From Dysgonomonas sp. HGC4 (lineage in GTDB: Bacteria; Bacteroidota; Bacteroidia; Bacteroidales; Dysgonomonadaceae): DNA of 40,838 nt. This document shows positions 7,978 to 15,630 of the stretch, piece after piece. How positions within the stretch are numbered: the stretch's first letter is position 1; every line of letters starts with the position of its first letter. The stretch spans positions 1 to 40,838 of the forward strand of contig NZ_CVRU01000072.1 of the NCBI RefSeq assembly GCF_001261715.1, given 5' to 3'. Position numbers and translations under genes: made by a program. The notes below the pieces were generated by a model, which saw only the letters and a program-made list of their open reading frames with translations, was not told the DNA's origin and searched no databases.

Positions 7978-9942
7978 CTATTTGATTGATTGCTTACCAT
8001 TCTCAAAATCCAAAATCAGTGTTTCTCGTCCTTTTTTAATTTCCATCTTTCGAGTATTAAAAAGAGTTTTACTATAAGGATTATCATAGCGGTAATCAAC
8101 TTTTAATGATACTTCCTTACCTTTTATTTTAAATGGCGATGCCCAACCAAATTCGATCTGTCCCTGAGATGGAGAATTATAAGTAACATCTTGATTATTG
8201 GTCATAACCTTAGATTTAGATACCATATCTACAAACTTAGAAAAGCTTCCCGATTCTTGTTTAGAACCCATCTCACAAATCCATATATTTTGTAAACCAT
8301 CGGCAATCAGATCGTTTATTACACCTTCATCATTGGCTTTCCATCGGATTTGATGCTGCGAATAGATAGCAATATATCCATCATCTTTTCGAGCAAATAC
8401 CCAAGAGCCTTTTTCGATAACCTCATCAAAAGCATCTTTAGGTACATAAGCATGTGTGAAATGTATTTTCTCGGTTTCGGGAGTATTATAAATACATACA
8501 ACTACGTTTTTATGTTGTGCTGCACGAGGCAATACGGCATTACCTGCCCAATAATTAGGTGTTACGTTCAGGTGTTCCGATCCGGGATGATTGGTAAATA
8601 CCAATGCTTTATTGCCCAAAGTAGCCTGCCACGGGTGCTGCTGATAACCTATTGCTCGGGGACGAAAATCAGATGCACAACTGATCATATAATCGGGTGT
8701 GCGGTATGTTTCGATATTGGCTTCCGACAGAGCAAAGCGATCGAGATTAGGAGTCGTCACCTTCCCATACTTAGCAATCTGATCATCGTAAATTTTAATA
8801 TAACGGTCGTAATCACGATAAGGCCAAGCATCGTGTGTCTCCGAAATATGTTTAGACATACGTATAGCCAGAGGATGAATAAACTCCTGCATACCCCAGA
8901 ATAAATGAGTATCGAGTTCGCTGTCATATGAAAGCCCGTATTTAGGAGCATCCGCTACTTCAATACTATTCCGTTGGCGGTTACGCATTGTTACCGAATA
9001 ATCGGTTCCAATTTTCTCTATTACTTGGGGGCATCTGTAGCTACTGGTCACAAGTGCAGTGCTTCCCATAATATGACGGGGTAAATATTGCCCTACTCCA
9101 AAAACAAGTTTCATGACGGGTGAAATAGGATTTTCATACGTAAGCAACGTAGGTGCATAAATTCGCCCTGTTGTTGCACCTAACACTCCTTTGTAATTAT
9201 TAAGTGCCAAATCGAACATCAACATATCCAAAACTAATCCCGCTCTCGATTTGATAAGTGGATCTTCGGCATAATCATACAGATTACACAGCAAAAGAAC
9301 TTCTACATCGTAATAAGTGGCAGAAAGCCACTCGCTGAATCCGAAACGAAAACGAAAATCGAGCCAACGAACCAAACGTTCTTTTGCATGATCCATATGT
9401 TGTTGCCCTGTCATTCCATTTTTGAAAATCTTGTCTTTATACAATTGACCTGCCAGCAATTCGGCAGTATGATACAATGCCTGATGGTTTTCGGTATGAT
9501 AGCATTTGTAAGTAGTATCACGTCTTGCATCATCCCACCAATATTTGAAATCGAGAATACAATCTTCTACCTTGCCATTCATTTCTTTTGACAGGATTGG
9601 CTTTTCCCGATTCTGATACTCCAAACGAAGCAGTCCGTTTAATGTAAAGTCATTACAATCTCTGTTGTAATAGATTACATCCAATGTTTCTTGTACCTTT
9701 TTTTCATCAATAGGAAGTCCTCCTGCAACACGGGTTATTTCTTTGAAAATAATTGTTCTTCCGCCTTGCCCCTCGGTATCTCCTTCTTTTGAACAATAGT
9801 CTATATATTGTTGCCGCCTTTGTTCGAATGTTCCCTGAGGAGAAGTCCGGAAAGGGCCGTTTCCGTTTGCGTCTTGTCCTCGCAGACTAAAAAGCACCCC
9901 TATAAAAAGGAGAATACACAGTATATATTGTGAGGTTTTCAT
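7978..9942 (-). CDS. Secreted conserved protein of unknown activity, candidate polysaccharide-cleaving enzyme
   Basis: 654 residues from the ATG at 9942, chosen because it starts a proper signal peptide (MKTSQYILCILLFIGVLFSL); an upstream frame start at 9993 would precede the hydrophobic stretch with a polar tail. No lipobox, so probably periplasmic. I recognise it as a widespread uncharacterised type but cannot name a family. The N-terminal 300 residues look like an all-alpha toroid, with conserved-looking blocks YHTENHQALYHTAE (148-161), GFSEWLSATYYD (201-212) and GATTGRIYAP (255-264). The C-terminal half looks beta-rich. Asn152/His153 with Tyr210/Tyr211 resemble the Asn-His-Tyr set of toroid-type lyases; this is inference only. 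It is the last gene of locus A, downstream of GH67 and a REP-like hairpin. Confidence 0.6.
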   Translation of the reverse strand: MKTSQYILCILLFIGVLFSLRGQDANGNGPFRTSPQGTFEQRRQQYIDYCSKEGDTEGQGGRTIIFKEITRVAGGLPIDEKKVQETLDVIYYNRDCNDFTLNGLLRLEYQNREKPILSKEMNGKVEDCILDFKYWWDDARRDTTYKCYHTENHQALYHTAELLAGQLYKDKIFKNGMTGQQHMDHAKERLVRWLDFRFRFGFSEWLSATYYDVEVLLLCNLYDYAEDPLIKSRAGLVLDMLMFDLALNNYKGVLGATTGRIYAPTLLTYENPISPVMKLVFGVGQYLPRHIMGSTALVTSSYRCPQVIEKIGTDYSVTMRNRQRNSIEVADAPKYGLSYDSELDTHLFWGMQEFIHPLAIRMSKHISETHDAWPYRDYDRYIKIYDDQIAKYGKVTTPNLDRFALSEANIETYRTPDYMISCASDFRPRAIGYQQHPWQATLGNKALVFTNHPGSEHLNVTPNYWAGNAVLPRAAQHKNVVVCIYNTPETEKIHFTHAYVPKDAFDEVIEKGSWVFARKDDGYIAIYSQHQIRWKANDEGVINDLIADGLQNIWICEMGSKQESGSFSKFVDMVSKSKVMTNNQDVTYNSPSQGQIEFGWASPFKIKGKEVSLKVDYRYDNPYSKTLFNTRKMEIKKGRETLILDFENGKQSIK

Positions 9943-9976
9943 ATTGTTACTTTTTAAAGTTATTGCAGATAATAGT

Positions 9977-10048
9977 GTAGGGGCGTATTGCATAAGCCCG
10001 AAAAAAATAGAAACATTCTATAATTGGGCGTATGCAATACGCCCCTAC
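9977..10048. repeat. REP-like palindrome (gtaggggcg type)
   Basis: A 23-base arm at 9977-9999, starting gtaggggcgtattgcat, pairs with 10026-10048 with a single mismatch around a 26-base loop. The arms fill almost the entire gap between the GH67 stop and the 654-residue gene. The head gtaggggcg followed by a short variable stem is the style of repetitive extragenic palindromes known in many bacteria. Whether it is multicopy in this genome cannot be judged from one window. As RNA it would be a very stable hairpin between two co-oriented genes. Confidence 0.75.
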
Positions 10049-10055
10049 AACTGTG

Positions 10056-12206
10056 TTATTTATATTGCGATTCTTTCCAATTATATGGATAAGGAATTCG
10101 CTTATAATAATCTAATGAATGTTTTGGTTTATCATATTTCGCAGGAATAGGCAGTTTTGAATATTGTTGGAAAAACAATACACATCCGTCTCTCCACCAT
10201 ACAGCTTCTTGTTCTTGCAATTCGAGTAACGATTTCACATGGACGAAACGCTCATCATCCATATCTTTCTCCAATGTATTCCAGATTGACTGCATTTGAT
10301 GAACTTCATCCACTCCCAGATAATAATGTGCTACTAAATCATTCCAAAGGGTATTGCCCGATGGCATTTTATAATCCCATGCAACCCGATGAAACCACAA
10401 TAAAAATTGAGGCGGACAGGTTTTCACATCATCTAATTGATTGCTCAATGGTTGATGATATTGCCCTACTGCATTCGTTCCTGTATGGGTACGATCTACC
10501 CCTACACCCGATTCGCTTGCTTTGTGATAATCAAATGCACTCCAAACCGGATCGTCGTGCCAAGGTTCGGGACCATTGTGAGTATCGTAGTTCATAATAT
10601 GATTCAATCCCAAAGGTGTCATATAATTAACTGCCGCCTCCCGTGACATCAACATTATTTTCTGTATAGGAGCAATCACTTTTTTGTCATTAGAAAATGT
10701 CATTCGTATCCACTCTTCCGACATATCTTTCGATGTCATATCGGGATTCCATGCCAAACGTCCGAAAGCATGCCAGTTGGCTTGACCGAACAAATGTCCT
10801 GTCCAGTTAATATCAGTTCCTGTATTGGGTACACCGGCAATTCCCGATATTCCATGTGTCTTTTTATAATTTTGAAGTACTTTCGATACAGTCGATCCTT
10901 TACCATTTTCATAGGTGTCTGATTGTAGTGTTTCTTCAAAGAGTGAGCCTAGATATACTAGATGTCCTGCATGCCCTAAATTTTCCTGTGTTATCTGAAA
11001 CTCAAGTGCTAAGGCTGTTTTAGGAATTGCTCCGAATAATGGGTGAAATGGCTCACGTGGCTGAAAATCAATCGGTCCGTTTTTAGGCTGTACAAATACA
11101 TTCCTATTGAATTGCCCATCCAATGGTTTAAACTCCTCATAACCATTCATTACCCTATCTATATGTCTTTCGTTCTGATAAACAAAGGCTCTCCAGAATA
11201 CCACACCTCCGTATGGTTCGAGTGCCTCAGCCATCATATTGGCTCCATCGGCATGGGTGCGACCATAATCCTGAGGACCGGGTTGACCTTCGGAATTGGC
11301 TTTCACCAAAAAGCCTCCGAAGTCGGGAATGTATTCGTATATTTCTTTCGCCTTATCTCTCCACCATTGCCTAACCTGAGGATCTAAAGGATCGGCAGTA
11401 GATAATCCGCCAATTTCTTTAGGGGCACTGAAACGTGCTGTCAAATATACTCTTATACCATAAGGACGAAAGGCATCGGCTAAAGCAGCAGCCTTTATAA
11501 TCCATTCGGCACGGAGGCTTTTGGCATTCGCATTGACATTGTTTAGTACTGCTCCATTTATTCCAATAGAGGCATTCGCACGTGCATAATCAGTATAGCG
11601 AGGCGATTTATAGTTAGGTAATCGTGCCCAATCCCAAAGAGTGTACCCTGCATAGCCACGTTCGATGGTACCATTCAAATTATCCCAATGATCTAATACC
11701 CGCAGTTGCAGTTTAGGCTCTTCAGTAATTGCCAGTTTATCTAATAACTGATTTGTTTGCATCAATCTCAGATAATGGAATACTCCATAAAGGACTCCTA
11801 TATCTGTTTTCGCAGCAACAAGTGTTACCTGTTTCTCATCCACATTTGCTGTGCGGATTATATATCCTTCGGGATCGAGTGCGTTTATTTCTTTAGCATA
11901 ATTCGATCGGGCAATCAAATCCGAAGATTGAGGTGTTCCGATTAATAAACCTCCCGAAGTCAGACTTTGAGAATCCGCCAAATCAATGTTTAATAATCCT
12001 TTCAGTCCTAAGTCTAGTTCTTTCTTGGCAGCTTTAAGCCTGTCGGAATTAGCAGGAAAAACAACTCCTTTATTCTGACTTTGGTATTTTTCCAAAAGAG
12101 TTGGATTATCAATTTTGTGATAACGTAACCACAATTCGTATCCGCTTTCCGCAAAAGTGAAGTGTACACAACACAATAGCAGAAAGATTAATATTGTCTT
12201 TTTCAT
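10056..12206 (-). CDS. GH67 alpha-glucuronidase
   Basis: 716 residues, the usual size of the family. GH67 enzymes are inverting and release alpha-1,2-linked (4-O-methyl)glucuronic acid from the non-reducing end of oligosaccharides, classically xylooligosaccharides. The catalytic layout is intact: VKANSEGQPGPQDYGRTHADGAN carries general-acid Glu306, NGPIDFQPREP carries Asp380, and EFQITQENLGH carries Glu408, the last two corresponding to the base pair of the family. A Sec signal peptide (MKKTILIFLLLCCVHFTFAES) with no lipobox places it in the periplasm. In locus A it lies between GH97 and the unknown protein. Its presence argues that the target glycan has alpha-linked glucuronic acid. No xylanase or xylosidase is nearby, so xylan is not implied. 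Confidence 0.96.
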   Translation of the reverse strand: MKKTILIFLLLCCVHFTFAESGYELWLRYHKIDNPTLLEKYQSQNKGVVFPANSDRLKAAKKELDLGLKGLLNIDLADSQSLTSGGLLIGTPQSSDLIARSNYAKEINALDPEGYIIRTANVDEKQVTLVAAKTDIGVLYGVFHYLRLMQTNQLLDKLAITEEPKLQLRVLDHWDNLNGTIERGYAGYTLWDWARLPNYKSPRYTDYARANASIGINGAVLNNVNANAKSLRAEWIIKAAALADAFRPYGIRVYLTARFSAPKEIGGLSTADPLDPQVRQWWRDKAKEIYEYIPDFGGFLVKANSEGQPGPQDYGRTHADGANMMAEALEPYGGVVFWRAFVYQNERHIDRVMNGYEEFKPLDGQFNRNVFVQPKNGPIDFQPREPFHPLFGAIPKTALALEFQITQENLGHAGHLVYLGSLFEETLQSDTYENGKGSTVSKVLQNYKKTHGISGIAGVPNTGTDINWTGHLFGQANWHAFGRLAWNPDMTSKDMSEEWIRMTFSNDKKVIAPIQKIMLMSREAAVNYMTPLGLNHIMNYDTHNGPEPWHDDPVWSAFDYHKASESGVGVDRTHTGTNAVGQYHQPLSNQLDDVKTCPPQFLLWFHRVAWDYKMPSGNTLWNDLVAHYYLGVDEVHQMQSIWNTLEKDMDDERFVHVKSLLELQEQEAVWWRDGCVLFFQQYSKLPIPAKYDKPKHSLDYYKRIPYPYNWKESQYK

Positions 12207-12234
12207 GTTTTCTGTTTAAGTCCTTGTTTATAGA

Positions 12235-12300
12235 GGTGGAGCTCTACCCCATCCCCCTGTTAGGCTTTTATTATTTTACGGGCAGGGCAGAGTCTCTACC
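12235..12300. repeat. Degenerate REP-like inverted repeat
   Basis: The gap between GH97 and GH67 contains an imperfect inverted repeat: ggtggagctctacccc near 12235 and, on the other strand, ggtagagactctgccc ending at 12300, with several mismatches and small offsets. The inner arm ggtggagctctacc (12235-12249) is itself nearly palindromic. It looks like a decayed copy of the gtagagac-type palindrome seen intact at 33502-33539. Confidence 0.5.
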
Positions 12301-12325
12301 GTGAAGCACGTCATAAATCTAACCA

Positions 12326-14308
12326 TTATTGAATAACAGCAGCCCACCCCCCATTACGCACCATTTTTATTTTTATCTTCTCTCCTTTTTTAACCGAAGA
12401 TTCTTTCTTTCTGTAATCCATTGCCTGACGACCTGCATTAATACCATCTTCGAAAGATGTCATTTCATACGGCTTTCCATCATTCAGAAAATCGAGGCTT
12501 ATTTCAAAAGTTCTCTCTTTCTCATTGTTGTTGGTCATACCTCCGATAAACCATTTATCACCTTTACGTTTAGCCACAATAGCATATTCACCTACTTTGG
12601 CTTCGAGTACTTTAGTGTCATCCCAAGTGGTCGGAACTTGTGTGATAAAACGAGTACAGTCTTCATTGCGATAATATAGTGTGGGATTATCTGCTAACAT
12701 TTGCAAGCCGCTTTCAAAAATTACAAACAATGCCAACTGATAAGCGCGTGTTCCTATACTTGCAGCATTAGGACGGTCGGCTTTGTAAACTTCGGGTTGC
12801 ATACTTATCATTGCTCCGGGTGTGTAATCCATAGGACCAACAGCGTTACGCATAAAAGGCAGATAGATACTGTTATCAGGATAGCAACCGCCCATTTGCT
12901 CCATACCACGCACACCTTCGTATGATATTACATTGGGATAAGCATATTCTAATCCGGCAGGTTTGAACGATCCATGAAAATCGACAAGTAATTCGTGTTT
13001 AGCGGCTTCTTTTGCCACACGCTCGTAGTAGTTTACCATCCATTGGTCGCTTCTGTCCATAAAGTCAATCTTAAGACCTTTCACTCCCCACTCTTTGAAT
13101 GTTTTGAATAAGTCGAAGTTATTTTCCACAACCAACCATGTCAACCAAAGAATAACATCTACATTTTTTTCTTTTCCGTAACGGATTATTTCATGTACAT
13201 CCACTTTGGGATTAGGGGTATAAGGGTCACGCGTGCTCATTGCCCAACCTTCATCCATTATAATATAAGGGATGCCGTATTTGGATGCAAAATCAATATA
13301 ATATTTATAGGTATCCAAGTTATAGCCTGCAACAAAATTCACATCAGGTCCGTAAGGAGAAGCATCATTCCACCATTCCCAGCTAGCTTGTCCAGGTTTG
13401 ATCCATGATGTATTTTGCAATTGACTCTTAGGTGCAAGTTTCAGAGTCATTGTATTTTCCAGCAACTGTTTATCGTCGTTCGTTATTACAAAGTATCTCC
13501 AAGGGAAACTGCGTTTACCTGCTGTTTTGGCAATATAATCGCCTTCTTTCAGAATCTTTAAGCTACGGTCTCCGTCTTCACCAAATTCAAGCGGAGCTTT
13601 AGGGAAAGTCGATCGCATGCCATTACCCGTTGTTGCAGTAAGAAACATGCATGGATAATCGGTTAGATCCGATTCGGAGATCAATATTTTATATTGCTTT
13701 TTTGTATCGAGCAACATGGGAAGAACTGCCATCTTACGTTCCTCTGCTCCAAATTTACTAGTCGGAACATGCGTATATTTTTCCTCGTAAGCGGTCTTAA
13801 ATCCGCCCGGCTGTTGCATATGGGCCAAATAGTCGGAAGGGAAATTGATTACAAAGTCTTCACCTTTTACAATAGATTCGTTCTTTTTATTGGTAATGAA
13901 ACGATAAGCAACACCATCATTAAAAGCTCTGAATTCAACCGAATAGTCACCTTTGAAATTTAGCAGCAATACATTGCAGTTATTATTTACGGTCGAATAT
14001 TTGAGTGGAACAACCGGTTTAATATTTTCATTAATCACACTACGCTTTTGTCCTGTCAATTTAGGATTTTCGCCTAGAACTTCACCATCCAATGCCAATT
14101 GCAAATAACAATCGGTCAGCAAGGGATCGGCATTGTAATTAACCGAATAATAGATTTTATCCTTTATACTAAGGGTAACTTTAATTTCTCCATTCGGAGA
14201 TTTCAATTCTATGTTTTGTGCCGACAGGCTTACTACTCCTAAGGAGCAATACGCTAATAAGGAGAACAAAATCAAGAATGATTTCTTTGATAATAGTAAA
14301 TTTTTCAT
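12326..14308 (-). CDS. GH97 glycosidase, retaining (alpha-galactosidase-like) subtype
   Basis: 660 residues with the three GH97 parts: N-terminal beta-sandwich, catalytic TIM barrel (about 300-570) and C-terminal beta domain. The motif GLKIDFMDRSDQ places Asp415 in the nucleophile position used by retaining GH97 alpha-galactosidases, and ISYEGVRGMEQ supplies Glu464 as likely acid/base. This differs from the SusB-type enzyme of locus B, which has Gly at the nucleophile position. A signal peptide ending near LSAQ, without a lipobox at the cut site, indicates a periplasmic enzyme. It is encoded between GH105 and GH67 in locus A. The expected action is removal of a terminal alpha-galactosyl residue; other alpha-linked sugars are possible within the family. 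Confidence 0.93.
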   Translation of the reverse strand: MKNLLLSKKSFLILFSLLAYCSLGVVSLSAQNIELKSPNGEIKVTLSIKDKIYYSVNYNADPLLTDCYLQLALDGEVLGENPKLTGQKRSVINENIKPVVPLKYSTVNNNCNVLLLNFKGDYSVEFRAFNDGVAYRFITNKKNESIVKGEDFVINFPSDYLAHMQQPGGFKTAYEEKYTHVPTSKFGAEERKMAVLPMLLDTKKQYKILISESDLTDYPCMFLTATTGNGMRSTFPKAPLEFGEDGDRSLKILKEGDYIAKTAGKRSFPWRYFVITNDDKQLLENTMTLKLAPKSQLQNTSWIKPGQASWEWWNDASPYGPDVNFVAGYNLDTYKYYIDFASKYGIPYIIMDEGWAMSTRDPYTPNPKVDVHEIIRYGKEKNVDVILWLTWLVVENNFDLFKTFKEWGVKGLKIDFMDRSDQWMVNYYERVAKEAAKHELLVDFHGSFKPAGLEYAYPNVISYEGVRGMEQMGGCYPDNSIYLPFMRNAVGPMDYTPGAMISMQPEVYKADRPNAASIGTRAYQLALFVIFESGLQMLADNPTLYYRNEDCTRFITQVPTTWDDTKVLEAKVGEYAIVAKRKGDKWFIGGMTNNNEKERTFEISLDFLNDGKPYEMTSFEDGINAGRQAMDYRKKESSVKKGEKIKIKMVRNGGWAAVIQ

Positions 14309-14329
14309 CTATTGTGTTTTTTAATAAAA

Positions 14330-14342
14330 AGGTCAGCGACCT
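14330..14342. repeat. Intercistronic palindrome, variant of aaggtctgagacctt
   Basis: aggtc-agc-gacct forms a 5-bp stem that overlaps the stop codon of the GH105 gene (14341-14343), just before the GH97 start. It is a diverged member of the palindrome series also seen at 15616, 17446, 31947 and 34812. Confidence 0.5.
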
Positions 14343-15471
14343 ATTTTTCTAGTAAAGCTGTTGCACACCACAGGATAGGTGCTTGTCCGTGTAGGTCTCC
14401 TACAATTCGTTTACGAGCCAGATAATATTCTTTGCTGTTACCTACATTGGTTCCCATGCAGACTTCTCGCAGATCGTTATCTTCATTGATATATGTATTC
14501 AGTGCAATCCACGCTTTACGTGCAATGGGTGCATAAATTTTCGAATCGAGCCAACCGTTTTTCACGCCTGTAATAATAGCATAGGTAAACATTGCTGACC
14601 CCGAAGTTTCCGTCCAAGCGTCTGGCTGATCTACCAGTTGCCCCCATAACCCTTCTTCATTCTGATATTTACGAAGAGTTTCCATCATTTTCTGATATTC
14701 TGTCAGAATGCGAGCACGGTCGGAATTATCTTTTGGCAAATTCTTTAATAGTTCTGTCATACCTGCTGCCATCCACCCATTTCCTCTACACCAGAAAAAA
14801 GGAGCTTCTTTTGCATGAAAAAACAATCCGTTGGGCTGCTGTATCGAGTCCAGATAAACTGTCATTTGATAGGCAGCTCTATCTATGTATTTTTTATCTT
14901 TCGAAGCCAGATATGCTTGACTCTGAATAGTAGAAATCATAAACATATCATCTATCCAAAAACGAGTCTGCCACGATAAACCCCTGTCTAGAAAATTCTG
15001 ATATTGTTCAGCATGTTTGGTCGATTCAGGCATCTGCCATTGACTATCGGCGAAATCAATCCCTATATAGTAATACAATTCATTACCCGTTTGCATATAT
15101 AGCTGTAAAGGCACTGATCCAAAAACAGTATGATCAACATGATCGGGCTTTTGCATCAAGTGTTTTTGACTTCCCAAGAGGGGAAAAAATCGCTCTTCGA
15201 GTTGTCTCAGGAGTTTTTTGTCTTTTGAGACATTTGCAAACTTCAAAGCTCCAAACCAAGCGCAGACTTCGGGATAAGTTACTTCATTGGGAGGTGATTT
15301 TATACCATCAAAGTTTCTGAATGGCTCTGATACATATCGTTGAAATACTCTCAGACCTACATCGAGCGGATCTGTTCCTTTCGGAAAATTTTTCAAATCT
15401 CCGCTTTGAGCCATTGTCAAAAAAAGAGTGGCTTGCAAAAAGCAAAAAATTGCCAGAAGTGTTTTCTTCAT
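14341..15471 (-). CDS. GH105/GH88-type unsaturated uronyl hydrolase
   Basis: 376 residues from the ATG at 15471, which begins a signal peptide (MKKTLLAIFCFLQATLFLTMAQ); the upstream in-frame start at 15507 is less likely. It has an (alpha/alpha)6 barrel with family motifs HVDHTVFGSVPL (111-122), RFWIDDMFM (170-178) holding the catalytic Asp pair 174/175, GLFFHAKEA (215-223), FWCRGNGWMAAGM (226-238) and ETSGSAMF (288-295). Characterised members hydrate the delta-4,5-unsaturated galacturonyl or glucuronyl residue left by polysaccharide lyases, releasing the keto sugar. It is exported to the periplasm, while many family members are cytoplasmic. It follows SusD in locus A after a 157-bp gap with two hairpins. 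No recognised lyase is in the window. Confidence 0.88.
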   Translation of the reverse strand: MKKTLLAIFCFLQATLFLTMAQSGDLKNFPKGTDPLDVGLRVFQRYVSEPFRNFDGIKSPPNEVTYPEVCAWFGALKFANVSKDKKLLRQLEERFFPLLGSQKHLMQKPDHVDHTVFGSVPLQLYMQTGNELYYYIGIDFADSQWQMPESTKHAEQYQNFLDRGLSWQTRFWIDDMFMISTIQSQAYLASKDKKYIDRAAYQMTVYLDSIQQPNGLFFHAKEAPFFWCRGNGWMAAGMTELLKNLPKDNSDRARILTEYQKMMETLRKYQNEEGLWGQLVDQPDAWTETSGSAMFTYAIITGVKNGWLDSKIYAPIARKAWIALNTYINEDNDLREVCMGTNVGNSKEYYLARKRIVGDLHGQAPILWCATALLEK

Positions 15472-15491
15472 TGTTTTTTCTTTTATAAATA

Positions 15492-15526
15492 GTTGACGAG
15501 TAAACAAGCACTATCTACTCGTCAAC
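15492..15526. repeat. Intercistronic hairpin upstream of GH105
   Basis: A perfect 11-bp inverted repeat, gttgacgagta (15492-15502) and its complement (15516-15526), with a 13-base loop, 20 bases upstream of the GH105 start. There is no T-run after it on the minus strand, so it is more likely an RNA-processing or stability element, or an attenuator, than a simple terminator. Confidence 0.55.
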
Positions 15527-15615
15527 CGGAAAATATTTAACATCACATTTCAGAACATGGCTAACAATTGTTGGCATGCTTCAATAGACAAACCACATTT
15601 AGCGAAGCCAATAAA

Positions 15616-15630
15616 AAGGTCTGAGACCTT
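15616..15630. repeat. Intercistronic palindrome aaggtctgagacctt
   Basis: A perfect 6-bp stem with a 3-base centre (aaggtc-tga-gacctt) overlapping the first bases of the SusD stop codon (15629-15631, minus). It is one of three near-identical copies; the others are at 17446-17456 and 31947-31960, so both loci share it. Confidence 0.7.

Noticed and set aside
8350-8904. 184-codon plus-strand frame opposite the 654-residue gene
   Set aside because: It lies wholly antisense to a well-supported coding region and its translation is rich in Ile, Cys and Tyr, typical of a shadow frame.
10157-10597. 146-codon plus-strand frame within the GH67 gene
   Set aside because: Antisense to a full-length GH67 coding sequence whose catalytic motifs are intact; explained as a shadow.
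10056-12206. Assigning locus A to glucuronoxylan because of GH67
   Set aside because: No xylanase, beta-xylosidase, GH115 or arabinofuranosidase is present, and the other enzymes point to mannose, galactose or glucose and unsaturated uronate.
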